NCBI RefSeq assembly: GCF_900114475.1 | Contig: NZ_FOTE01000004.1 | Span: 413,849 to 477,848 of the forward strand | From: Paenibacillus sp. 1_12 | Lineage (GTDB): Bacteria; Bacillota; Bacilli; Paenibacillales; NBRC-103111 | Direction: 5' to 3' | DNA: 64,000 nucleotides | Part shown: positions 16,746 to 24,936 of the stretch, piece by piece | Position numbering within the stretch: the first letter of the stretch is position 1 | Layout of the letters: every line of letters begins with the position of its first letter | Notes under the pieces: generated by a model | Told to the model about the DNA's origin: nothing | Databases searched by the model: none | Seen by the model: the letters and a program-made list of their open reading frames with translations, nothing else | Translations under genes and position numbers: made by a program

Positions 16746-18011
16746 TTAGCTGATCGTGCCTTTTGGCTTAACAAGGAAAAAAACGAATGCAAGAGCGATC
16801 AAGCATAGTGAGGTAACGGTTATAAATATGATTCGATGAGAGATATCCATCATCCAGCTGAATAAGGGCGGTCCCATAGCTACACCCAGAAAACGCAAGC
16901 TGCTGTAGATTGAGGTGATCATCCCACGCTGCTCTCTCTCGACAGAGCCGGTAATCATGGTGTTCAGACATGGCAGTAGAAGACCGGTGCCCACGCTGCT
17001 AAGGGTTAATAATCCGATGAGGATCGTTAAGTTTTTATCATATAGCAGGATACAGGCGCCTAATGAAAGGGTCATCAGGGAAAGTCCGATATTTATCAAC
17101 CATCGCATGAGAGTACCGTTCTTTTTAATTAACGTTCCTGTAGTATAGGAAGTAATAACTAAGCCGAGCAGCGGAATAGCTAATACGAAGCCTTTTTTTA
17201 CACCATCAATTAGATAAGGAGGATCCTCGAGTAGATCGGATAAATAAAAGAGCACGCCGAATAAGACGAACAAGGCAAGTGAGCCAGCAAAAAATGAAGT
17301 GATGAGCCAGCGTCCCTTTTCATGCAAAATCTGGCCTATGCTTTTTAAATAAGGTTTTAGCTTGGGTGGCTGCTTTTCTTTGGATGGTTCTTTCAGTAAA
17401 AAAATAACAGCTAGCAAGGAAAGCAAGCAAAAAACCGGAAAAGCAAAAAATGCTGCATACCAAACGATAAGTGCCAACAATGAGCCAAGAATAGGGCTGA
17501 CCACCTTGCCAAATCCGTTAGATGCTTCAGTTAAGCCGAGCACCTTGCTTTCTGTAGCCCCTTTGAATAAATCCCCTGCCAAGGCCATGGCAATCGGTGC
17601 TGTTCCAGCAGCTCCCAATCCCTGAATCGCTCTTGCGATAATTAGAATGGTGTAAGAGTTCCAAACGGCTCCCAAGCCTGCCAAGACGCCAGCAGCACCA
17701 TATATAATCAAGGAAGGAATCATAATAGCTTTTCTTGAGAACCGATCCGATAAATATCCAGAGATCGGGATAATTAGGCCCGCCGTTACCGAAAATAAGG
17801 AAATAACAAGACTGCTTTGAAATTGGCTAACACCAAGCTTTTCCTGTAAATCGGGTAAGATAGGAACGAGCATAGAGTTACCAAGGACGAGCACTAAAGG
17901 GACACTGGAAATGGCTGTAAACTCCGCAAGATGTCCTTGTGAGCCTTGGGAGTCGGGCTTCTTGCTGCTTTCGATAGTAATGCCAAGCTTTCTTTTCTTT
18001 GTTTGTTCCAT
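16746..18011 (-). CDS. MFS multidrug-type efflux protein (DHA1)
   Basis: A 421-residue transporter with about 12 membrane helices. The motif-A loop GYLSDRFSRKAIM follows helix 2, and a long helix-5 motif AIQGLGAAGTAPIAMALAGDL is typical of drug:proton antiporters of the 12-helix DHA1 group. ATG at 18011 is chosen because AAGGGAG lies 8 nt upstream; the frame is open to 18092 without a site. The N-terminal 40 residues are hydrophilic. Substrates cannot be inferred. It diverges from the ResA-like gene over about 120 nt. Confidence 0.83.
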   Translation of the reverse strand: MEQTKKRKLGITIESSKKPDSQGSQGHLAEFTAISSVPLVLVLGNSMLVPILPDLQEKLGVSQFQSSLVISLFSVTAGLIIPISGYLSDRFSRKAIMIPSLIIYGAAGVLAGLGAVWNSYTILIIARAIQGLGAAGTAPIAMALAGDLFKGATESKVLGLTEASNGFGKVVSPILGSLLALIVWYAAFFAFPVFCLLSLLAVIFLLKEPSKEKQPPKLKPYLKSIGQILHEKGRWLITSFFAGSLALFVLFGVLFYLSDLLEDPPYLIDGVKKGFVLAIPLLGLVITSYTTGTLIKKNGTLMRWLINIGLSLMTLSLGACILLYDKNLTILIGLLTLSSVGTGLLLPCLNTMITGSVEREQRGMITSIYSSLRFLGVAMGPPLFSWMMDISHRIIFITVTSLCLIALAFVFFLVKPKGTIS

Positions 18012-18130
18012 CCGTAAATCTCCCTTTAAGATTTGATACCCATAAAGTGCCCCATTACCCACTAAGTCATTCTTTTGGCGGTTTGGGGTCATAATACAAG
18101 CATAAGCTGAATTTGAAAGGGAGTCCTGCA

Positions 18131-18688
18131 GTGAAACTAATCAAAATTGCCATATTGATTGTCTTGATGTTGGTGGGGGATCTATTGGATTTGGACATAC
18201 GGAATACCCGCCAATCACTGGCAGCAGCAATCGCTAGACCAGTCGCTGCGAGTAACCAGCTGGCCCCAGCATTTGATTTACAAGGCTTGGACGGTAAGAG
18301 CTATCATGTGGGGGGGGTGAGGGATAAACCGCTCATAATCAATTTCTGGGCCTCTTGGTGTGGTCCTTGTCATGAAGAGGCGCCTGATCTAAAGCAGATG
18401 TATGAAGTGTATAAGGATGAATTGGATATTTATGCGGTGAACGTGACTAAGGGAGATCGAATGCAAGATGTACAGGGCTTTGTTAAGCAATACGAGCTGC
18501 CTTTTCCGGTGCTATTGGATACAAAGGGACTTACAGCAGAACAATATCGGCTTCAGGTTGTGCCGACGAGCTTTCTGTTAAATAAGGAAGGTGTCCTGGT
18601 GGATGTTATTCACGTGCTGCCTGCCAAGGCGCTGGAGGCCAAAATTCGGCTGCTGCTCAATAAAGACCAAAATCCGCCAGAGCGATGA
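18131..18688 (+). CDS. Membrane-anchored thioredoxin-like protein (ResA/TlpA type)
   Basis: A 185-residue extracytoplasmic thiol-disulfide protein. An N-terminal membrane anchor (about 3-20) is followed by a TlpA/ResA-type thioredoxin fold with active site WCGPC at 76-80 and cis-proline loop VVPTSF. GTG at 18131 is the likely start: AAAGGGAG precedes it, while the TTG at 18113 overlaps that site. Such proteins reduce cytochrome c apoproteins or other secreted proteins; no ccs genes are adjacent. Monocistronic with a strong terminator. Confidence 0.88.
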   Translation: MKLIKIAILIVLMLVGDLLDLDIRNTRQSLAAAIARPVAASNQLAPAFDLQGLDGKSYHVGGVRDKPLIINFWASWCGPCHEEAPDLKQMYEVYKDELDIYAVNVTKGDRMQDVQGFVKQYELPFPVLLDTKGLTAEQYRLQVVPTSFLLNKEGVLVDVIHVLPAKALEAKIRLLLNKDQNPPER

Positions 18689-18709
18689 ACGCATCTGGCG
18701 GATTTTTTC
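18670..18709. terminator. Terminator between resA-like gene and cimA
   Basis: AATCCGCCAGA pairs with TCTGGCGGATT and is followed by T6; usable from both directions. Confidence 0.85.
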
Positions 18710-18730
18710 TTAAGGAATTTAGATGTAAAT

Positions 18731-20350
18731 TTAATGATTAACAAGACCCAACCGTTCTTTTTGTTCCTCAGCCTGTACTTGGGTTCTAGGTTTACCGATT
18801 AACGCGTAGCGAATGCTATCGGCCAGTGCTTGCCAGCTGGCTTCGATTATGTTGGCGGAAACACCAATCGTGCTCCATGTATTATCAAAATCAGAAGATT
18901 CGATCAGGACACGAACTTTGCCCGCCGTATTGTCTTTTTCATCCAGAACACGAACTTTGTAGTCGCTTAGATGAATGTTCTCCAAAGCAGGATAATATTG
19001 CAGTAAACACTTGCGCAGTGCATTATCCAGGGCATTGACAGGACCGTTGCCCTCTGCTGCATTGTATACGGATTCGCCATTGACCTTCAGCTTCACGATA
19101 GCTTCAGTCACAACCGGTTGATTGACGGTCTTTACAACCATAATTTTGAAGGATTCGAGTACGAATATTTCCTCTGAATTCCCATAGGCATCACGAATCA
19201 AAAGCTCCAGGGAAGCATCAGCACCTTCGAATTGGTAACCTTGATGCTCCATTTCCTTGATTTGCTCAATGAGCTGACGGGATTCCTGTGTGCTGCTGTT
19301 AAAGTCAATTCCAAGTTCCTGCGCTTTGAACACCAGATTGCTTTGACCCGCTAATTCAGATACGAGTACACGCTGTTTGTTTCCAACAAGCTCGGGTGTG
19401 ATGTGTTCATAGGTGCTGGCATTACGCATAATCGCAGAGACATGAATGCCGCCTTTATGAGCAAAGGCTGCGGAGCCGATATAAGCTTGATTGACAGGCA
19501 AGTGCATATTCGCAATTTCACTGACATATTTGGCTACGCTTGTTAGGCTTTCAAGCTGTGAATCGCTGATACAGGAATAGTTCAGCTTTAACTGCAGATT
19601 GGGAATGATGGAACACAAATTGGCATTCCCACAGCGTCCCCCGAAGCCGTTGATCGTACCTTGAACCTGTGTTGCACCTGCCATAACAGCAGCAAGGCTG
19701 TTGGCCACACCAACTTCACAATCATTATGGGCATGAATACCGATTGGGATTGAAAGGGTCTTCCTGACCTGTGTTACAATTTCCGTGACTTCATGGGGCA
19801 GTGACCCGCCATTTGTATCACATAGTACGATCCAGTCAGCTCCTGCTTTTTCTGCCTGCTGGATGGTTTGCAGGGCGTACTCGGTGTTGTTTTTATAACC
19901 GTCAAAGAAATGCTCGGCGTCATAGATCACTTCAAGACCTTTACTTTTTAAATAGTGCACAGAGTCATAAATCATCGCTAGATTTTCCTCAAGTGTCGTC
20001 TGAATGGCATGATGAACATGGAAGTCCCATGATTTACCGAAAATCGTAGCGACAGGAACGCCGACCTCTAGAATCCGGTTTAAATTCGTATCATCCTCGG
20101 CAAGGATACCTTTACGGCGTGTGCTGCCAAATGCAGTGATTTTGGCATTTTTTAATTCCAGCTCATGAACGCGCATAAAAAACTCAATATCTTTGTTGTT
20201 GCTGCCAGGCCATCCACCTTCTATATAGTGAACACCGAGCGAGTCCAGTTTACGGGCGATTTTCATCTTGTCTTCGACCGATAAGCTAATCCCTTCACCT
20301 TGGGTGCCGTCTCTTAAAGTAGTATCAAAAATTTTCACGAAATTAGCCAT
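18731..20350 (-). CDS. cimA: (R)-citramalate synthase
   Basis: A 539-residue DRE-TIM metallolyase that condenses pyruvate and acetyl-CoA to (R)-citramalate, the threonine-independent entry to isoleucine synthesis. Landmarks are FDTTLRDGTQGEG at 8-20, the metal-binding HAHND and the GTINGFGGRCGNANL loop. The C-terminal third is the LeuA-type allosteric domain, normally inhibited by isoleucine. The choice of citramalate over isopropylmalate synthase rests on length and overall TIGR00977-like sequence. ATG 20350 follows AGGAGG. No T-box or leader was seen upstream. Confidence 0.9.
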   Translation of the reverse strand: MANFVKIFDTTLRDGTQGEGISLSVEDKMKIARKLDSLGVHYIEGGWPGSNNKDIEFFMRVHELELKNAKITAFGSTRRKGILAEDDTNLNRILEVGVPVATIFGKSWDFHVHHAIQTTLEENLAMIYDSVHYLKSKGLEVIYDAEHFFDGYKNNTEYALQTIQQAEKAGADWIVLCDTNGGSLPHEVTEIVTQVRKTLSIPIGIHAHNDCEVGVANSLAAVMAGATQVQGTINGFGGRCGNANLCSIIPNLQLKLNYSCISDSQLESLTSVAKYVSEIANMHLPVNQAYIGSAAFAHKGGIHVSAIMRNASTYEHITPELVGNKQRVLVSELAGQSNLVFKAQELGIDFNSSTQESRQLIEQIKEMEHQGYQFEGADASLELLIRDAYGNSEEIFVLESFKIMVVKTVNQPVVTEAIVKLKVNGESVYNAAEGNGPVNALDNALRKCLLQYYPALENIHLSDYKVRVLDEKDNTAGKVRVLIESSDFDNTWSTIGVSANIIEASWQALADSIRYALIGKPRTQVQAEEQKERLGLVNH

Positions 20351-20545
20351 AAATAGTCCTCCTGATCCTAGAACGCTTTCACGAAATATAATGTAGTATT
20401 ATACCACAACAAGGTTCGATAAGGTATTGTTTTCACAAAATAGACGGTTTGGCAGTTGACCTCCTACCCTCGGAAAGGTATGCTTGTGAAAGTTAAGCTT
20501 CAAGCTTTTAATCTAAGCTACACTTATTCTTGGAGGTACACGACC

Positions 20546-20731
20546 TTGTCTACTCAAGCTACCAGAAGACTTCTGCTCGTACCTGAAAGTTCCAAACTCA
20601 CAACGCTTTGTGCCGTAACGGGCCAGCCTGATTTTGCACCCATTCCATTTACATATATTCCAGGCCCGTCCACTGTAGAATTGAAACAACACGCGCGGCG
20701 GTATGCACAAAACAGTTCGCACCGAATATGA
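20546..20731 (+). CDS. Short QueF-like fragment, coupled to dinB
   Basis: A 61-residue product from TTG 20546, which has GGAGGT at 8-nt spacing. Its core TTLCAVTGQPDFAPIPF and TYIPGPSTVELK aligns with the centre of QueF, the NADPH-dependent preQ0 nitrile reductase (SLCPKTGQPDFATI...YIPDEK in B. subtilis). The nucleophilic Cys, the following GQPD Asp and the substrate-loop Glu/Lys are kept. The protein stops just where QueF would present its catalytic His-Glu segment, so nitrile reduction is unlikely. The stop overlaps the dinB start as ATGA. It could be a remnant or a repurposed mini-protein; the good ribosome site and coupling argue against simple decay. Confidence 0.62.
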   Translation: MSTQATRRLLLVPESSKLTTLCAVTGQPDFAPIPFTYIPGPSTVELKQHARRYAQNSSHRI

Positions 20732-22023
20732 AGAAAGCAAATGATGAAGCCTACCCGGCAAAAGGGAGAGTCATTTTGCATATCGATATGAATGCCTTCT
20801 ATTGCTCGGTACACGAGGCTGTAGACCCTGAGCTTTATCAAAACAAGCCTACAGCGGTTGCCGGAAGTGTAGAGCTTCGTAAAGGTATTGTCGTCACGTG
20901 CTCCTATGCTGCTCGAGCGAAGGGCGTCAAAACAGGCATGCAGGTTGGGCAGGCACTTAAGCAATGCCCTGAGCTGCTTTTGATTCGTCCTGATTTTGAT
21001 TTGTACCGTGATTTTTCCAGAAGGTTCATGAAAATGGCTTATGATTATTCCCCTCTAATTGAGGCAATGTCTATAGATGAGTGCTATATCGATATTACCG
21101 GCTCCAAGCAATTTGGAACACCGATAGAGATTGCAGAGCAGCTGCAATCGCGAATTCGCAGGGAATTGCTGCTTCCTTGCTCCATTGGGATTGCACCCAA
21201 CAAGCTGTTGGCGAAGATGGCCTCGGACATGAAAAAACCCAATGGGATCACAATCCTGCGTAAAAGGGATGTTCCCAAGGTGTTATGGGATAAGCCCTGC
21301 AATCATCTTTACGGGATTGGAAGTAAAACTGCGGACAAACTTAAGCTGTTGAATATTCAGACGTTGGGCCAACTGGCCAAGGCTGATGATCATTTGCTGT
21401 CAGAGCACTTTGGCATTATGGGAGCCTTACTAAAGAGCGCTGCAAATGGGGAGGATGCTTCGGAGGTTCAATCGGAACGAGAGCAGAGCAAGTCGATTGG
21501 ACATACAACGACCTTGCCAATTAATCTGACAGATCGAACGGCCATTTTCCGTGTTTTCCTTAATTTGGCTGATCAGGTGGGGCGTCGGTTGCGCAGACAG
21601 CAGCTATTGTCTCAAACCATTTCAATCACGATTCGTGATCCGGATATGCGCACGATAACAAGAGCTGCCACACTTTCAACTCCTACCGAAATTCGTGAGG
21701 ATATTTACAAAGCAGCTTGTAAGCTTTTTGATGAGCACTGGCAGTCTGATAAGCCGATTCGATTGCTGGGGATTACCCTTCAAAACTTACAGGACAAAAA
21801 AGCAGCCGCTGTTCAAATGGATTTGTTCGACTACCAAAAGCAGCCGACAAAGGAAAAGCTAGTTCAAACTCTGGATGCCTTGCGTGATAAGTTCGGTGAA
21901 AATGCGGTTTTAACTGCCGGGATGCTGGGCGATGACCCTTCTACGCTTATTCGGAATCACAAGCTGAGAGGGACTTCCTTGCAGATGGACCACTTAAAAC
22001 AGCGGCGTTTCGAGGAGGAGTAG
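20728..22023 (+). CDS. dinB: DNA polymerase IV (Y-family)
   Basis: A 431-residue translesion polymerase. Catalytic acidic residues are in HIDMNAFY (Asp20) and SIDECY (Asp116, Glu117), followed by the thumb helix-hairpin-helix LYGIGSKTADKL and a little-finger domain. A sliding-clamp motif QMDLF lies near residue 368, somewhat internal, with an extra basic tail of about 60 residues after it. It overlaps the upstream QueF-like ORF by four bases (ATGA) and is followed 2 nt later by mobB, implying a three-gene transcript. No LexA/DinR box was searched for exhaustively and none was noticed. Confidence 0.93.
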   Translation: MKKANDEAYPAKGRVILHIDMNAFYCSVHEAVDPELYQNKPTAVAGSVELRKGIVVTCSYAARAKGVKTGMQVGQALKQCPELLLIRPDFDLYRDFSRRFMKMAYDYSPLIEAMSIDECYIDITGSKQFGTPIEIAEQLQSRIRRELLLPCSIGIAPNKLLAKMASDMKKPNGITILRKRDVPKVLWDKPCNHLYGIGSKTADKLKLLNIQTLGQLAKADDHLLSEHFGIMGALLKSAANGEDASEVQSEREQSKSIGHTTTLPINLTDRTAIFRVFLNLADQVGRRLRRQQLLSQTISITIRDPDMRTITRAATLSTPTEIREDIYKAACKLFDEHWQSDKPIRLLGITLQNLQDKKAAAVQMDLFDYQKQPTKEKLVQTLDALRDKFGENAVLTAGMLGDDPSTLIRNHKLRGTSLQMDHLKQRRFEEE

Positions 22024-22025
22024 GC

Positions 22026-22520
22026 ATGGCGGCAGTGATTGGCTTCGCAGGTTTTTCCAACAGCGGCAAAACAAGATTGATCTCCCAGCTTGTCCGCTAC
22101 TTCACGCAATTGAATCTTCGATGCGCTGTAGTGAAGCATGATGCACATGGACATTATACTGAGGCGTCTGGAAAAGACTCATCACAATTTGTAGAGGCTG
22201 GTGCAGCAGCGACGGCTATCATTTCCCCACATTCGTTTGTTGTTATTCAAAAAGTGCCCATCACTTTGGAGGGGTTGCTGTCGAGGCTGCAATCAGACGG
22301 ATTTGATCTCATCTTAATAGAAGGATTCAAAAAGGGGAATCATGATCAAGTGGCGATTTTTCGCGACAAGGAGCAGGCAGGCATTCTTACTGAATTGACA
22401 CATTTGCCTATAGCAGTTGTAGCTCCAGAGAAGCTTAAAGCATATAGTATTGAAGGAGTTCCTTTTTTTGATTCAGACGATTTAGCTTCCATTGCAGGTT
22501 GGATTCAAACGCGTATGTGA
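22026..22520 (+). CDS. mobB: Molybdopterin-guanine dinucleotide biosynthesis protein MobB
   Basis: A 164-residue P-loop GTPase-like adapter that helps MobA attach GMP to molybdopterin. The Walker A motif GFSNSGKT is at 9-16, the basic segment CAVVKHDAHG is at about 38-47, and the Walker B-like DLILIEGFKKG is intact. It begins 2 nt after dinB, within the GAGGAGTAGGC region that provides its ribosome site. No mobA, moeA or moa genes are present nearby, so its placement beside dinB looks accidental rather than functional. Confidence 0.9.
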   Translation: MAAVIGFAGFSNSGKTRLISQLVRYFTQLNLRCAVVKHDAHGHYTEASGKDSSQFVEAGAAATAIISPHSFVVIQKVPITLEGLLSRLQSDGFDLILIEGFKKGNHDQVAIFRDKEQAGILTELTHLPIAVVAPEKLKAYSIEGVPFFDSDDLASIAGWIQTRM

Positions 22521-22538
22521 GCTTAATTACTTTTTTAA

Positions 22539-22567
22539 TTGAACTTTTGTTTGTTTTATATTATATT
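22539..22567 (+). promoter_or_regulatory. Promoter of fer
   Basis: TTGAAC (22539-22544), a 17-nt spacer and TATATT (22562-22567), about 37 nt before the fer start codon. Confidence 0.65.
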
Positions 22568-22576
22568 TTAGGATGA

Positions 22577-22837
<261 letters not shown>

Positions 22838-22852
22838 TGTTAACTTTTTATT

Positions 22853-22906
22853 AAAAAAGCCTTTTTCAATAGGGAGATATCCCTTAGAAAAAGGTCTTTT
22901 TTTTTT
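22853..22906 (+). terminator. Terminator of fer
   Basis: AAAAAAGCCTTTTTC pairs with GAAAAAGGTCTTTTTT; an inner hairpin AGGGAGATATCCCT is nested in the loop and nine or more T follow. Confidence 0.85.
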
Positions 22907-22986
22907 GTGGATTTATGCAAAAATTATGTGTTTAGAGAAAAAAGTATGGTAATATTAGAGCGAATCTTGGGGTGAGGGGGCTAAAA

Positions 22987-24819
22987 ATGAAAAAAGGTGT
23001 CAGCAAATCTGCCGTCATAATTATAGGTAATACACTTGTGGTATTCATCTGTCTGGTTTTTCTTGTATTTGGACTATGGAAGGTACTGTCCGATCAAGTG
23101 TTCGACATGAATATGAAGCAATCAATGTCTGGGGCTCCACATGAAGATATTCTGGTGATAGGGATCGATACAGCCTCGATAAAAGAAGTAGGTCCATATC
23201 CATGGGATCGTAAAGTATACGCACAGTTGATCAGTAGACTTGAAGCGGCTGGTGCCAAAGCGATTGGCTTTGATATTGAGCTGTATACGGAAAGTAATTT
23301 TCCTGAAAGCGACAAGCTGCTGGCAGATGAGCTGACCAAACATAAAAATATTATTTTTCCATCCCACGCTGATTTGGAGAATGACTTTGACCGATCCAGC
23401 AAGGTGAAGGAAGGCGAGCTCATCATGGCCCGCAAAACGGATCAACCCATCCCGATGATCCAAAAATCGGTCCATAAAGCCCATATTAATGCAAGCTTTG
23501 ATACGGATGGAGTTATCCGCACAAATTGGCTGCAAATCAACACTCCTGATGGTGTTTTTCCAACGCTGGGTCTGGCATTGGCACAGTTGGCGGGTACTGA
23601 CGTAACGAAGTATTTGAACCTCCCCGTCCTTCAAAACCGCCCCAAATCAGAAATGCTGATCAAATGGGAAGGAAAAGAATTTAATTTTGAAACGATTCCT
23701 TTCGCCAAGGTGCTGAAGGGGGAAATTCCTCCACAAGTATTCAAGGATCGTATTATTCTAGTCGGCTATACAGCACCAGGCTCCGATGAAGGTACCACAC
23801 CGATTGAACGTCACATGCATCTGGTGTATGCGCATGCTAACATCCTGAATCAAATTTTAAATCAAAAGGTAATTTCGCCTGTCAGCGGTGTAATTACGTT
23901 ATCGATGGCCGCTTTGATGATATTGCTGTTCGGTTTCCTTACATGGAGACTAAAATCAATTACAAGTATTTTATTAGTGTTTGGCGTATCGTTGGGTCTA
24001 TTGGCCACACAATACATAGCTTTTACGTATAATGATCAATACCTGGATACGATTGGAGCGGTATTAAGCGGGTTAATCTCCTACATAGGCAACATTGCAA
24101 TGAAAACTTATTTTGAGACGAAGCAAAAAAATTACATTACTAAGCAATTTGGCCGATATATTTCGCCGGATCTAGTAAAAGAAATTGCAAAAAGTGATTC
24201 CGAAATTCAGCTTGGCGGGATTAAAAGGGAATTGTCTTTATTGTTCCTTGATGTTAGCGGATTTACACCATTATCCGAGAAGCTGAAGCCTGAGGAGGTT
24301 GTCGACTTCTTGAATATGATGTTCAACCTGATAACCGAGGTGACACTGCAGAACCGTGGGACCATAGACAAGTTTATTGGTGATGCGGCAATGATCTTGT
24401 ACAATGCACCTTTGGATGTGCCTGATCATGCTTATTATGCAGTCAAAACAGGCTTTGAAATACAGGAAGGGATGGAGCAGATCCGCAGGGATGTTGAAGC
24501 CAAGTACGGGGTTACATTAAGTATACGGATCGGGATTAATACCGGAGATGTCGTTGTCGGTAATATCGGTTCTTACCTGCGTGTGGACTACACAGCTATC
24601 GGCGACAATGTAAATACAGCTGCGAGAATAGAATCCAATGCGCGTCCCAATAAGGTATGGGTTTCTGAATCAACCTACGACTTAACGAGAAATTATTTTG
24701 AATACGAATTCGCTGGCGAGAAGCTGATGAAGGGGAAAAGTACTCCTCTCAAGTTGTATGAAGTTGTAAGTATTACAGGAGCTCCTGTAGTGGGGAAAAA
24801 ACAGGACAAGGTCTCGTAA
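22987..24819 (+). CDS. CHASE2-domain adenylate cyclase (class III)
   Basis: A 610-residue transmembrane nucleotide cyclase. TM1 at about 8-30, an extracellular CHASE2 sensor (about 35-300, with DILVIGIDTASIKEVGPYPWDR and RIILVGYTAPG), three membrane helices, then a catalytic domain from about 400. The metal Asp is in LFLDVSGFT, the adenine-selecting Lys in DKFIGDAAM, and the Thr/Asn/Arg set in DYTAIGDNVNTAARIE, so ATP rather than GTP is the likely substrate. The start is ATG 22987 after GAGGGGGC. It is followed by a FecR-domain protein on the same strand. Class III cyclases are uncommon in Bacillales, and any cAMP receptor is outside this window. Confidence 0.9.
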   Translation: MKKGVSKSAVIIIGNTLVVFICLVFLVFGLWKVLSDQVFDMNMKQSMSGAPHEDILVIGIDTASIKEVGPYPWDRKVYAQLISRLEAAGAKAIGFDIELYTESNFPESDKLLADELTKHKNIIFPSHADLENDFDRSSKVKEGELIMARKTDQPIPMIQKSVHKAHINASFDTDGVIRTNWLQINTPDGVFPTLGLALAQLAGTDVTKYLNLPVLQNRPKSEMLIKWEGKEFNFETIPFAKVLKGEIPPQVFKDRIILVGYTAPGSDEGTTPIERHMHLVYAHANILNQILNQKVISPVSGVITLSMAALMILLFGFLTWRLKSITSILLVFGVSLGLLATQYIAFTYNDQYLDTIGAVLSGLISYIGNIAMKTYFETKQKNYITKQFGRYISPDLVKEIAKSDSEIQLGGIKRELSLLFLDVSGFTPLSEKLKPEEVVDFLNMMFNLITEVTLQNRGTIDKFIGDAAMILYNAPLDVPDHAYYAVKTGFEIQEGMEQIRRDVEAKYGVTLSIRIGINTGDVVVGNIGSYLRVDYTAIGDNVNTAARIESNARPNKVWVSESTYDLTRNYFEYEFAGEKLMKGKSTPLKLYEVVSITGAPVVGKKQDKVS

Positions 24820-24861
24820 TGTGTTAAATTTTGCATTGCCAATTGAAGTCTCTCAACTTAC

Positions 24862-24890
24862 AATTGATAGAGAGAATTGATAGAGAGAAT
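24862..24890 (+). repeat. Tandem 13-bp repeat in the leader of the FecR gene
   Basis: AATTGATAGAGAG occurs twice back to back, followed by AAT. It is probably a slippage product; a regulatory role is not shown. Confidence 0.6.
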
Positions 24891-24936
24891 CAGAATATTT
24901 AAACTTAGTCAGGTAGAAGATGAGAGGAGATTCATT

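Noticed and set aside
24862..24890. 13-bp tandem repeat as an operator for the FecR gene
   Set aside because: Simple slippage explains two adjacent copies; there is no sign of dyad symmetry or conservation.
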